Part shown: in pieces, positions 56,518 to 64,000 of the stretch | How positions within the stretch are numbered: position 1 is the first letter of the stretch | Layout: each line of letters begins with the position of its first letter | Source of the DNA: Pleomorphomonas sp. PLEO | Lineage (GTDB): Bacteria > Pseudomonadota > Alphaproteobacteria > Rhizobiales > Pleomorphomonadaceae | Length of the DNA: 64,000 nt | Direction of reading: 5' to 3' | NCBI RefSeq assembly: GCF_041320595.1 | Contig: NZ_CP166625.1 | Coordinates: forward strand, 5,412,364 to 5,476,363 | The notes under the pieces: model-generated | Told to the model about the DNA's origin: nothing | The model's database searches: none | What the model saw: only the letters and a program-made list of their open reading frames with translations | Made by a program: the position numbers and the translations under genes

Positions 56518-59500
56518 TCAGGCGCGGAGCGGTTCGACCGTGTCGGCCTCCATCTCTAGCGCATATCCGGCGAGTACGGCATGGAAATCGCTTGGTCGAT
56601 TGAAGAGATAGCCCTGTCCATGGGACACGCCTAGTTTGGCCAGCTCCTTCAGCGTCGCCTGGTCCTCGATGCGCTCGGCGATGACATCGACACCCAGCTC
56701 GCGACCAATCTCGTTGATAGCCCGGACGACGGTTCGATCGTAGGCGCTGCCGGCCATGTTATGAACGAAGCTGCCGTCGATTTTGATGGCGTCGACGTCG
56801 AAGCTCTTCAGATAGGTGAAGGACGATAGACCGGAGCCGAAGTCGTCCAGACTGACCCGGCAACCTATGCTGCGAGCGGCGCGTATGAAATCGCGGGCAA
56901 TCTCAAAGGAATTGATCACCGCCGTCTCGGTTATTTCAAGCGTGACGCGCGACGGCGACAGTCGGCTCGCCTGGAAAAGATCGGTGAGATACCGCCAGAG
57001 CGTCGGGTCGTTGAGCGAGTTGGCCGATAGATTGATCGCAACGCGCAGGTCGGGCACCGCCATGATCGCCGAGCCGAAGTCACGGATCACCTTGGCCAGC
57101 ACCCAGCGGTCAATGGTTCCCATCAATTCGAAGCGTTCGGCGGCCGGGATGAAGGTGTCCGGTGTCGATACGACCCCGTTCTCGTCGATCATGCGGATCA
57201 GGAGTTCCAGCGAGTGACCGCGTGTCTCGGGGTGGGCGATCGACCTGATCTCCTGCGCATAGAGCACGAAGCGGCCGTTCTCGATGGTCTCGCGGATGCG
57301 AGCGGCCATTCGAAAGTCGCTCATGTGCCGCTGCGCCTCGCCTGTGTTTTGCAAGAACACCGAGACGCGGCCACGACCAGCCGCCTTGGCGGCGTAGCAG
57401 GCCACGTCGGCCTCAGCCAGCACCGCCTCGGCGCTCGCCGTGGTGGCATCGACCTGGGACACGCCGGCGCTGGCGCCGATCTCGTAGACCTTGCCTTCCC
57501 AGGTAAACCGAATGGCGTCGATGGCGTCGATCAGTTTTTCGCCAACGAAGGCCGCGAATTGACGATCGCAATTCTCGACGAGCACCGCGAACTCGTCGCC
57601 GCCCAGCCTTGCGAGACAATCACTGATCGGAACGATCGACCGCATGGTACGAGCCACTTCTTGCAGAAGAGCGTCGCCCGCCAAGTGTCCGGCCGTGTCG
57701 TTGACGATCTTGAAGCGGTCGAGGTCTACGAACAGCAGGCCGTGCCGACTGTCGCCCTCGCGTGCCGCTGTGATCATGTTCTGGATGCGCGTCTCGAAGA
57801 AGCGGCGATTGGCAAGACCAGTGAGATCGTCGTGCGTGGCGGCATGGGCGAGCGAACGCTGCATGGCGCGCTCGGCCGACACATCCTGGAAGACCAGAAC
57901 GGCGCCGGCCCGACCGTCAGCACCGGCGGTGATCGGCGCGGCTGCCTCGCGGATGTAATGCACCTCGCGGCCGCGGACGTCGATGACCTGCGTACCGAGC
58001 CGCTCCACCGGCTTGCCGGTCTCGATGGCTTGGCGAACGCAGGAGGCCGCTGGATGACCGTTGTCATCGTGGACGGCCTGGAACACTTCTTCGATCGGAT
58101 GGCCGTAGGCCTCCGTCTCCGAAAGACCTGTCATGCGTTGGGCGGCGGGGTTGATCAGTGTAACGCGACCGTCAGCGTCGGTGGCAATAACGCCATCGGA
58201 AATGGCATGCAGCGTCGTGCGAAGACGCTCCTTCTCGTCGCGCAGTTCCTGAGCTGCGCTTACCTGTTCGCTGATGTCCCAGGCCGTGCCGAGCAGCAAC
58301 CGATCGCCATTTGACAGCGTTACCTGATTGGCAAGCACTCGAATGTGCACGAGACCACGGGCCGGACTCAGCAGACGGCAGGTGGTGTTGACCCGAGCCG
58401 CAGGATCAATGGTCGCCTGATGCAGCATCTCTGAAAGGCTCGGCCGATCCTCCGGATGGACGAAGCGCAGCCATTCGATCGATCGCCGACCGGCGGCATC
58501 GGCGGTCATGCGACCAAAGGTCTCGCCATTCCAGGTGGAAACACCGGTCGCGAGGTCCATGCTCCAGAGACCGATGCCGCCCGCCTCGATGGCTAGACGC
58601 ACGCGCTCCTCCAGGAGCTGAATCTCGCGTTCAGCCGCCTTGTTGCGCGAAATGTCGGTATGGGTCCCGATGATACGCAGCGGGCGGCCATCGGCATCGC
58701 GGGAGATCGCCTTGCCACGGTCAAGGATCCAAACCCAGTGGCCGTCCTTGTGGCGCAGGCGGAATTCGGTCTCAAGCCATTCTGTATCGCCGCGCTCATG
58801 GGCATCATTGGCAACGAGGAACCTGTCTCGGTCGTCAACATGCATCAATTCGAGCCAGGCATCACCGCCATCGATCGACACATCTTCCGGCTCATAGCCG
58901 AGCATGCGCTTCCACGTCGGGGACGTGTAGAGCCGGCCACCAGGCTTATCGACGTCCCAGACGCCCTGTTGGCCATTTTCGAGGGCGAATGCCCACCGAC
59001 TTTCGCTTTCAGCGATGGCCTCAAGCGTCCGTTTCTTGAGATCAATGTCCTCGACCTGGCTGAGCAGTCGATTGGGCTGACCGGTCAGCGGATCGGTGAC
59101 CACGATGATGGAGACTTCTACCCAGAAGACCTCGCCTGACTTGCGAACATAACGCTTCTCGGCCTTGAAGCTGCGGACAGTACCATCGAGGATACCCCGG
59201 CGGAAGCTATCCAGCCCGTCGCGGTCCTCCTGGTAGGTGATGTCCTTGAAGCCGCGACCGACGAGCTCGGCTTCGTCATAGCCCGTCATGGCGCAAAAGG
59301 CGGCGTTGACCTTAAGGTATTGACCTTCGCCCCCAATGATCGTCACGCCAATGCTGGCGTCATCCATCGACCGACGAAACAGGTTCTCGCTCTCGGCGAG
59401 ATCGCGTTCGCGCTGGCGTAAGCGCTCAAGCAACACGCAGGTGGCGATCGGCAGCAATGTGCCGACCGAGACACCAAGCGGCATCAGCATCGGCGTCCAC

Positions 59501-60330
59501 AACGAATCGGCCTTGCCATAGGCTGCCACCATCGTCACGAACCAGACGCTGCCCGAAAGAATCGCCATGTCGACGGGGCGCAAGACGAAGCTTGCCAGCA
59601 ACAATGGAACGACGAAAAATACCGCCGGTTCGGACAGCGTGGCGGTCGCCGCTAAGGCGCCAACCGAAAACAGTACGACCACGGCCGCGAAGACGCCACG
59701 GTTCAGCCAGACCGGTCGCCGGCCAAGCCGCGCCGCGTCGCGCTGCGAATAGAGCAGTGGCGGCAGGAAGATGGCGAAGGCGGCTGTGGCGCCTCCCCAC
59801 CAGACGCTAAGCGGCATGGGGGTGTTTTGTAAGACGCCGGTCGCCGAAAGGAGAAGTGCCACCGCGAGGCTGGTGAGGGGCGCGAAGATCGTCGCGGCTA
59901 GCGCGGCGGCTATCTCGAACAACCCTTCATTATGCGAACGCTCGGCCCAGGCACGGACGAGGTCGATCACCCAGAGACCGGTTCCAAGGGTGATGGCGCG
60001 GATGAGCAGAACGCACAGAAGAAAATGCGCGTCGCCGCCGCGATACCAGGCGAAAAGCAGCCAGCCGAACAGGGCGCCGGCAACGCCGGCCAAACGGTCG
60101 CCCGACGAACGATCGGCAAGCAACGCGACGACCACGGCATCGGCCGGCCATACAGGCGTACGAACGCCGGCCATCACGACGACCGCGACCATCATCGCCG
60201 ACAGTCCGACATACAACAGGCCGCAGCCCGCGAATATTCCGACGCGGTCTCCGGGAGACTTGCCTTTCAACACCGCAACACCATGCCAGGAGGTGATGAG
60301 CGGCGACTTTGGCAGGCCGACATGAAACAA
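56518..60330 (-). CDS. Membrane PAS-GGDEF-EAL cyclic-di-GMP signalling protein
   Basis: A protein of up to 1270 residues. Eight or so hydrophobic segments (about 30-310, MASE1-like) are followed by four PAS domains (about 320-830), GGDEF (about 840-1010; RLGGDEFAVL near 910) and EAL (about 1025-1265). The EAL signature is SLELLIRM; NLSANSLNDP, TLEITETAVI, LDDFGSGLSSFTYL and IKIDGSFV keep the metal and catalytic residues, though AERIE replaces the usual AEGVE. Both cyclase and phosphodiesterase may be active. The start is uncertain: 60330 is TTG without a ribosome site, and the first in-frame ATG is about 45 codons in. Confidence 0.9.
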   Translation of the reverse strand: MFHVGLPKSPLITSWHGVAVLKGKSPGDRVGIFAGCGLLYVGLSAMMVAVVVMAGVRTPVWPADAVVVALLADRSSGDRLAGVAGALFGWLLFAWYRGGDAHFLLCVLLIRAITLGTGLWVIDLVRAWAERSHNEGLFEIAAALAATIFAPLTSLAVALLLSATGVLQNTPMPLSVWWGGATAAFAIFLPPLLYSQRDAARLGRRPVWLNRGVFAAVVVLFSVGALAATATLSEPAVFFVVPLLLASFVLRPVDMAILSGSVWFVTMVAAYGKADSLWTPMLMPLGVSVGTLLPIATCVLLERLRQRERDLAESENLFRRSMDDASIGVTIIGGEGQYLKVNAAFCAMTGYDEAELVGRGFKDITYQEDRDGLDSFRRGILDGTVRSFKAEKRYVRKSGEVFWVEVSIIVVTDPLTGQPNRLLSQVEDIDLKKRTLEAIAESESRWAFALENGQQGVWDVDKPGGRLYTSPTWKRMLGYEPEDVSIDGGDAWLELMHVDDRDRFLVANDAHERGDTEWLETEFRLRHKDGHWVWILDRGKAISRDADGRPLRIIGTHTDISRNKAAEREIQLLEERVRLAIEAGGIGLWSMDLATGVSTWNGETFGRMTADAAGRRSIEWLRFVHPEDRPSLSEMLHQATIDPAARVNTTCRLLSPARGLVHIRVLANQVTLSNGDRLLLGTAWDISEQVSAAQELRDEKERLRTTLHAISDGVIATDADGRVTLINPAAQRMTGLSETEAYGHPIEEVFQAVHDDNGHPAASCVRQAIETGKPVERLGTQVIDVRGREVHYIREAAAPITAGADGRAGAVLVFQDVSAERAMQRSLAHAATHDDLTGLANRRFFETRIQNMITAAREGDSRHGLLFVDLDRFKIVNDTAGHLAGDALLQEVARTMRSIVPISDCLARLGGDEFAVLVENCDRQFAAFVGEKLIDAIDAIRFTWEGKVYEIGASAGVSQVDATTASAEAVLAEADVACYAAKAAGRGRVSVFLQNTGEAQRHMSDFRMAARIRETIENGRFVLYAQEIRSIAHPETRGHSLELLIRMIDENGVVSTPDTFIPAAERFELMGTIDRWVLAKVIRDFGSAIMAVPDLRVAINLSANSLNDPTLWRYLTDLFQASRLSPSRVTLEITETAVINSFEIARDFIRAARSIGCRVSLDDFGSGLSSFTYLKSFDVDAIKIDGSFVHNMAGSAYDRTVVRAINEIGRELGVDVIAERIEDQATLKELAKLGVSHGQGYLFNRPSDFHAVLAGYALEMEADTVEPLRA

Positions 60331-60376
60331 CGCTTAACATTGTCAGAATAACGGCTCTGGAATGCGCCGGCGGCCG

Positions 60377-61246
60377 TCAGGCGAAGACGATGGTCTTCTT
60401 GCCGTGCATCAGGACGCGCGCCTCGAGATGCAGCTTCACCGCGCGGGCAAGTACGCGCGACTCGTTGTCGCGCCCGACGGCGACGAGGTCCTCGGCGGAC
60501 AAGGCATGCGTGACGCGCGAGGTCTCCTGCTCGATGATCGGACCCTCATCGAGATCAGGCGTCACGTAATGAGCCGTAGCTCCGATCAGCTTGACGCCGC
60601 GCTCGTGCGCCTGGTGGTAGGGACGGGCGCCCTTGAATGACGGCAAGAATGAATGGTGAATATTGATGATCTTGCCGAACAGCGACGACGACAACGTGTC
60701 GGACAGCACCTGCATGTAGCGGGCGAGCACGAGCAGTTCGGCGCCGGTCTCCTCGACGAGTGCCACCACGCGCGCCTCCTGCTCTGCCTTGTTCGACTTG
60801 TCCTTATCGACCGGCCAGCAATAATAGGGGATGCCCTGCGCTTCGGCGAAGGGGCGGCTGTCTTCGTGGTTGGAGACGATGGCGGCCACCTCCGCCTTCA
60901 GCCAACCGACGCGGATCTGATACATCAGATGCTGCAGGCAGTGATCGAACTTGGACACCATAATGACGATCTTCGGCATGCGGGCGGCATCGACGAGCTC
61001 GACGGTCATGCCAAAGGTTTCGATGGTCTCGGAGAGCGCGGCGCGGATCGTATCGGCACTGAGAGCGGCCGGCGTTTCGAAGGCGATGCGCATGAAGAAG
61101 CGGTTGGTGACCCGATCCCAGAACTGTGCGCTTTCGGCGATATTGCCACCGAGGCCGGCAAGGATCGTGGTGACCGACGCGACGATGCGCGGACGATCGG
61201 CGCAGGAGAGCGTGAGAATGTGGGTGCGCTTGTGAGCGTCGGCCAT
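60377..61246 (-). CDS. purU: Formyltetrahydrofolate deformylase
   Basis: A 289-residue enzyme that hydrolyses 10-formyl-THF to formate and THF, balancing one-carbon pools. An N-terminal ACT domain (about 5-85; THILTLSCADRPRIVASVT) is followed by the formyltransferase-like domain with NIHHSFLPSFKGARPYHQA (Asn-His active site) and GATAHYVTPDLDEGPII (catalytic Asp). GAGG upstream favours ATG 61246 (MADAHKRT) over 61267. Formate released in purine breakdown is also a THF-linked unit, but linkage to the purine operon is not shown. Confidence 0.95.
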   Translation of the reverse strand: MADAHKRTHILTLSCADRPRIVASVTTILAGLGGNIAESAQFWDRVTNRFFMRIAFETPAALSADTIRAALSETIETFGMTVELVDAARMPKIVIMVSKFDHCLQHLMYQIRVGWLKAEVAAIVSNHEDSRPFAEAQGIPYYCWPVDKDKSNKAEQEARVVALVEETGAELLVLARYMQVLSDTLSSSLFGKIINIHHSFLPSFKGARPYHQAHERGVKLIGATAHYVTPDLDEGPIIEQETSRVTHALSAEDLVAVGRDNESRVLARAVKLHLEARVLMHGKKTIVFA

Positions 61247-61349
61247 GGTCGGGAACCTCATTGGCATTTTGCTGGACGCTAGTTAGCTTGGTGAGCCCCA
61301 AGAGGAAAGGGGCTAAAGCATTCAGCTGTCGCGCTGGCGGGCCAGATCA

Positions 61350-62414
61350 TCAAAGTGGCCGTTCGTCGAGCGCCACCGACTTCACCAGAGCGAAGACCGG
61401 CCGGCCCGGCGCCAAACCCAGTTCGGCAACGGCTGCCCGCGTGACCGAGGCGGCAAGTCGGGCCCCGCCGTCGAGAGCCACGTCGACGGTGACGCTGGGG
61501 CCTTGGCCTTCCGGAACGTCGGCGACGATGCCGGTGAGTACCGTGCGGATGGTGACCCCCTCCGGCCGATGGATGGCTAGCGCCACATCGGTCGCGTGAA
61601 CCAATACGCGGACCGCTCGCCCTTGATGTCCAACGACGCCATTCAGCCAGACGATGCCGGCCTGGGTTTCAACCGGCGTCAGCTGGAACGCACCATCGGG
61701 CGTCCCGAGCAGCCCCTCAATAACCGACATGATCTCGAAGCGATCGGTGGCGACGCGGAACACATCGGCTGGCGCCCCTTCGCGGGCTACCCTACCAGCC
61801 TCAAGCACCACGACTTTTCCGGCAAGTCGTGCCACCTCCTCGACGGCATGGCTGACGTAGACGATGGGAATGCCGAACTCGTCACGCAAAGTTTCGATGA
61901 GCGGCAAGATCTCGAGGCGACGGGCCGCGTCCAGAGAAGCGAGCGGCTCATCCATCAACAACAGGCGAGGCGAGGCGATGAGCGCCCGGCCAATGGCGAC
62001 GCGCTGCTGCTCACCGCCACTGAGTGTGGCCGGATGACGATCGAGCAAATGACCGATGCCGAGGGTATCGATCACCGGCCCCTCGGCGATGTGCTGTTCC
62101 CCTCTGGGCGTGAACAGCCGGCCATAGCGGAGGTTGCGCCGGACGGAAAGATGCGGAAACAGCCGCGCTTCCTGGAACACAACCCCAATGCGGCGCCGGT
62201 GCGGTGGCGTGTGGCGGCCGCGACCGTCGGCGAGAACGGTGCCGTCGAGCACCACGCGGCCAGCGTCCAATCGAGTCAGTCCGGCAATCACCTTGATCAC
62301 CGACGACTTGCCAGACCCCGATGGGCCAAACAGCGCCGTGATGCCGCTGCCACCGGAAAAGCCTATATCGAGCAGGAACTCCCCGATACGCTGGCGGATC
62401 TCGACCTCGATCAC
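61350..62414 (-). CDS. modC: Molybdate ABC transporter ATP-binding protein
   Basis: A 354-residue ATPase. GTG 62414 is the start: AGGAGG lies eight bases upstream and the codon overlaps the modB stop as GTGA. Walker A GPSGSGKSS, signature LSGGEQQRVAIGRAL, and Walker B LLLMDEPLASLD are intact. After about residue 225 a C-terminal Mop/TOBE molybdate-binding region follows (VLVHATDVALAIHRP), specific to ModC. Last gene of modABC. Confidence 0.95.
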   Translation of the reverse strand: MIEVEIRQRIGEFLLDIGFSGGSGITALFGPSGSGKSSVIKVIAGLTRLDAGRVVLDGTVLADGRGRHTPPHRRRIGVVFQEARLFPHLSVRRNLRYGRLFTPRGEQHIAEGPVIDTLGIGHLLDRHPATLSGGEQQRVAIGRALIASPRLLLMDEPLASLDAARRLEILPLIETLRDEFGIPIVYVSHAVEEVARLAGKVVVLEAGRVAREGAPADVFRVATDRFEIMSVIEGLLGTPDGAFQLTPVETQAGIVWLNGVVGHQGRAVRVLVHATDVALAIHRPEGVTIRTVLTGIVADVPEGQGPSVTVDVALDGGARLAASVTRAAVAELGLAPGRPVFALVKSVALDERPL

Positions 62415-63100
62415 GACGAAGCCCTCCTGAACCAACGGGCAATGATCTCGGATGCGACGAGAGCGGCAAGCCCTATGCCGGCGGCGATGACCGAGAGAAG
62501 GAGCGCTTCGCCATCTCCGTCGGGGCTCTGACTGGCGGTGTAGATGGCCGAGGCAATGGTGCGCGTTTCGCCGGGGATATTGGAAACGAAGGTAATCGTG
62601 GCGCCAAATTCGCCGAGCGCCTTGGCAAATCCCAGAGTCGCACCGACCAGAATACCCGGCATTGCCAGAGGCAGCGTTACTAGGAAGAAAGTCGCGACCG
62701 GACCAGCCCCCAGTGTGCCGGACGCCTGTTCGAGGCGGGCGTCGACCGCCTCAATGGACAACCGGATGGCGCGGACGATGATCGGCAGCGACATCACGAC
62801 CGCGGCAACGACGGCGCCTGTCCAGCGGAAGGCGAAGACGATGCCGAAATGCTGATCAAGGAAAGCGCCGATCAGCCCCTTGCGCCCCAGAAGAAGCAAG
62901 AGCGCATAGCCGGTGACCACCGGCGGCAGCACCAGGGGCAGGTGAATGATGCCGTCGAACAGCGCTTTGCCGGGAAACCGTCCACGAGCGAGGATCAGCG
63001 CCAGCACGGTGGACACCGGCACGCCCCACAACGTCGCCATGGCGGCGACCTTGAAGCTCAGGGCGATGGCAATCCAGGCGTCAGGAGAAAGGTCCGGCAT
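62411..63100 (-). CDS. modB: Molybdate ABC transporter permease
   Basis: A 229-residue inner-membrane permease with about five to six hydrophobic segments, starting PDAWIAIALSFKVAAMATLW. The family block LPLVLPPVVTGYALLLLLG and the EAA-like loop EQASGTLGAGPVATFFLVTL are characteristic of ModB. ATG 63100 is preferred; an upstream GTG at 63124 lacks a ribosome site. Its stop overlaps the modC GTG. Confidence 0.95.
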   Translation of the reverse strand: MPDLSPDAWIAIALSFKVAAMATLWGVPVSTVLALILARGRFPGKALFDGIIHLPLVLPPVVTGYALLLLLGRKGLIGAFLDQHFGIVFAFRWTGAVVAAVVMSLPIIVRAIRLSIEAVDARLEQASGTLGAGPVATFFLVTLPLAMPGILVGATLGFAKALGEFGATITFVSNIPGETRTIASAIYTASQSPDGDGEALLLSVIAAGIGLAALVASEIIARWFRRASS

Positions 63101-63153
63101 CGGCTTACAGTGTTCGATCGGCACTGGGCCGACAAGTGGTCATCTCTTAGCAA

Positions 63154-63197
63154 CCACCGCCGAAGGTGGCGATGGGCGGCCGACGGCGCGACCGCCC
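63154..63197 (-). promoter_or_regulatory. Two hairpins between modA and modB
   Basis: CCACC/GGTGG (63154-63158, 63165-63169), and GGGCGGCCG/CGACCGCCC (63174-63182, 63189-63197, one wobble pair). No T-run follows on the minus strand. They probably protect the modA message and reduce permease expression. Confidence 0.5.
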
Positions 63198-63205
63198 TGC
63201 GCCGA

Positions 63206-63970
63206 TCACTTGGCCGGCTTGACGAAACTGGCGGCCGTGAACACGGCTTCCGCCTCGGGGCCCTTGAGATAGGTAACGAAATCAGCGGCGGCCTGGCCGG
63301 CGTTCTTGGTGAGGCCGATCGGATAAACGATCGGCTGATGGCTGGTCTCCGGGAAGGTCGCAACAACGGCAACGCCCGGCTCGGCGGCGGCATCAGTCCC
63401 GTAGACGATGCCGAGCTTGGCTTCGCCGCGGGCAACCATCTGCAGGGCGACGCGCACGTTCTCGGCCGGAGCAAAGTGCGGCGAGACCGCATCGTAGAGA
63501 CCAAGTGACTTCAACGCCTGGTCGGCATAGGCGCCAGCCGGCACGCTCTTGGCTTCGCCGACGGCGAGACGCTCCTGGCCGAGGACTGTCGGCAGCGACG
63601 TCTTGTCGGCGAAATCGACAGAGACCTTGTCGTCCTTGGCAGCCACCAGAACCAATGAATTGCCGAGAAGGTTAAAACTACTGCCGTCCTTCATCAGACC
63701 CTTGCCCTCGACATAGGTCATCCACTTGAGGTCGGCGGAGATGAAGATATCGGCGGGGGCGCCGGCTTCGATCTGCTTGGCAAGCGCACCGGAGGCAGCC
63801 GGCGTGATCTGGACTTCGACATCCTTGCCGACCTTGTACGTGTCGGCGATCTTCTGGAGCGAGGGGGCCACCGAGGCGGCGGCGAAGATCTTGATCTGGT
63901 CGGCGGCGGAGGCAGCCGATGTCATAAGGCCGAGGGCTAGCGCGGCGATAAGGGCGAGCGACTTTTTCAT
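63206..63970 (-). CDS. modA: Molybdate-binding periplasmic protein
   Basis: A 254-residue secreted binding protein. Signal peptide MKKSLALIAALALGLMTSAA, cleavage near SAA-ADQ. The mature part begins KIFAAASVAPSLQKIADTY, the ModA signature with the oxyanion-binding Ser. Further ligand segments are ITPAASGALAKQIEAGAPAD (Ser), and PAGAYADQAL. First gene of modABC. Only 30 bp upstream are in the window, so the promoter is mostly outside. Confidence 0.96.
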   Translation of the reverse strand: MKKSLALIAALALGLMTSAASAADQIKIFAAASVAPSLQKIADTYKVGKDVEVQITPAASGALAKQIEAGAPADIFISADLKWMTYVEGKGLMKDGSSFNLLGNSLVLVAAKDDKVSVDFADKTSLPTVLGQERLAVGEAKSVPAGAYADQALKSLGLYDAVSPHFAPAENVRVALQMVARGEAKLGIVYGTDAAAEPGVAVVATFPETSHQPIVYPIGLTKNAGQAAADFVTYLKGPEAEAVFTAASFVKPAK

Positions 63971-63984
63971 GGAGAGAAATCCCG

Positions 63985-64000
63985 TCTGGTCGTTATACCT
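63985..64000 (-). promoter_or_regulatory. Possible half of a ModE box upstream of modA
   Basis: On the minus strand GGTATAACGACC lies about 15 bp before the modA ATG region. TATAACGA resembles the right half of ModE operators. The other half would be beyond the window edge. Confidence 0.3.

Overview
This window looks like chromosomal DNA from a high-GC alphaproteobacterium, most likely Hyphomicrobiales (Rhizobiales). The basis is gene content and order: def-fmt-truA, dapD/dapE, and rpmH-rnpA-yidC-engB-argB-HAD phosphatase all occur in the arrangement usual for that group. Genes are dense, 4-bp start/stop overlaps (ATGA, GTGA, TTGA) are frequent, and one tRNA-Arg(ACG) is present. No insertion sequence, prophage or CRISPR array was found. 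A sugar-transporting PTS is uncommon in rhizobia, so a fermentative or facultatively anaerobic member is plausible, but species cannot be assigned from sequence alone.

Layout. 1-2260: ABC importer (binding protein and two permeases, the second cut by the window edge). 2528-3469: hydroxyacid reductase. 3657-6112: def-fmt-truA, including a perfect 76-bp direct repeat. 6172-12499: OpgG/OpgD-type glucan protein, RecD2 helicase and a lone glycogen branching enzyme. 12536-14758: dapE and dapD. 15074-16948: DEAD-box RNA helicase with a repetitive basic tail. 17064-21915: HAD phosphatase, argB, engB, yidC, rnpA, rpmH. 22302-23750: orphan histidine kinase.

23920-42465 is a carbohydrate block: nagB with a ROK repressor, an AraC regulator, an EIIA(Glc)-HPr-EI fusion, mtlD, mannitol PTS EIICBA, glmS, an orphan fructose-type IIB protein, and a full fruB-fruK-fruA operon divergent from its LacI/FruR-type regulator. 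Two separate EI-HPr fusions are therefore present. 42466-45136 is gene-poor: a DJ-1/PfpI protein, tRNA-Arg and a small membrane protein.

45137-56172 is the most interesting part. An RpiR/SIS regulator is divergent from a compact operon: diaminopropionate ammonia-lyase, M20 carbamoylase/amidohydrolase, D-carbamoylase-type nitrilase, a short YgfK-like iron-sulfur protein, an XdhD-like molybdenum hydroxylase and an SsnA-like aminohydrolase, followed by a fructose-6-phosphate aldolase-like gene. It resembles the ygeX-ygeY-ygfK-ssnA-xdhD purine/urate cluster known from E. coli and gut anaerobes, but in a reduced and altered form. YgfK lacks room for the flavin/NAD(P)H module, and hydrolytic carbamoylases stand where ygeW/hyuA would be expected. 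A plausible flow is purine to ureido compounds to 2,3-diaminopropionate to pyruvate and ammonia.

56210-63970 holds a 47-residue basic protein, a large GGDEF/EAL protein, purU, and modA-modB-modC for molybdate uptake, which could serve the molybdenum enzyme upstream.
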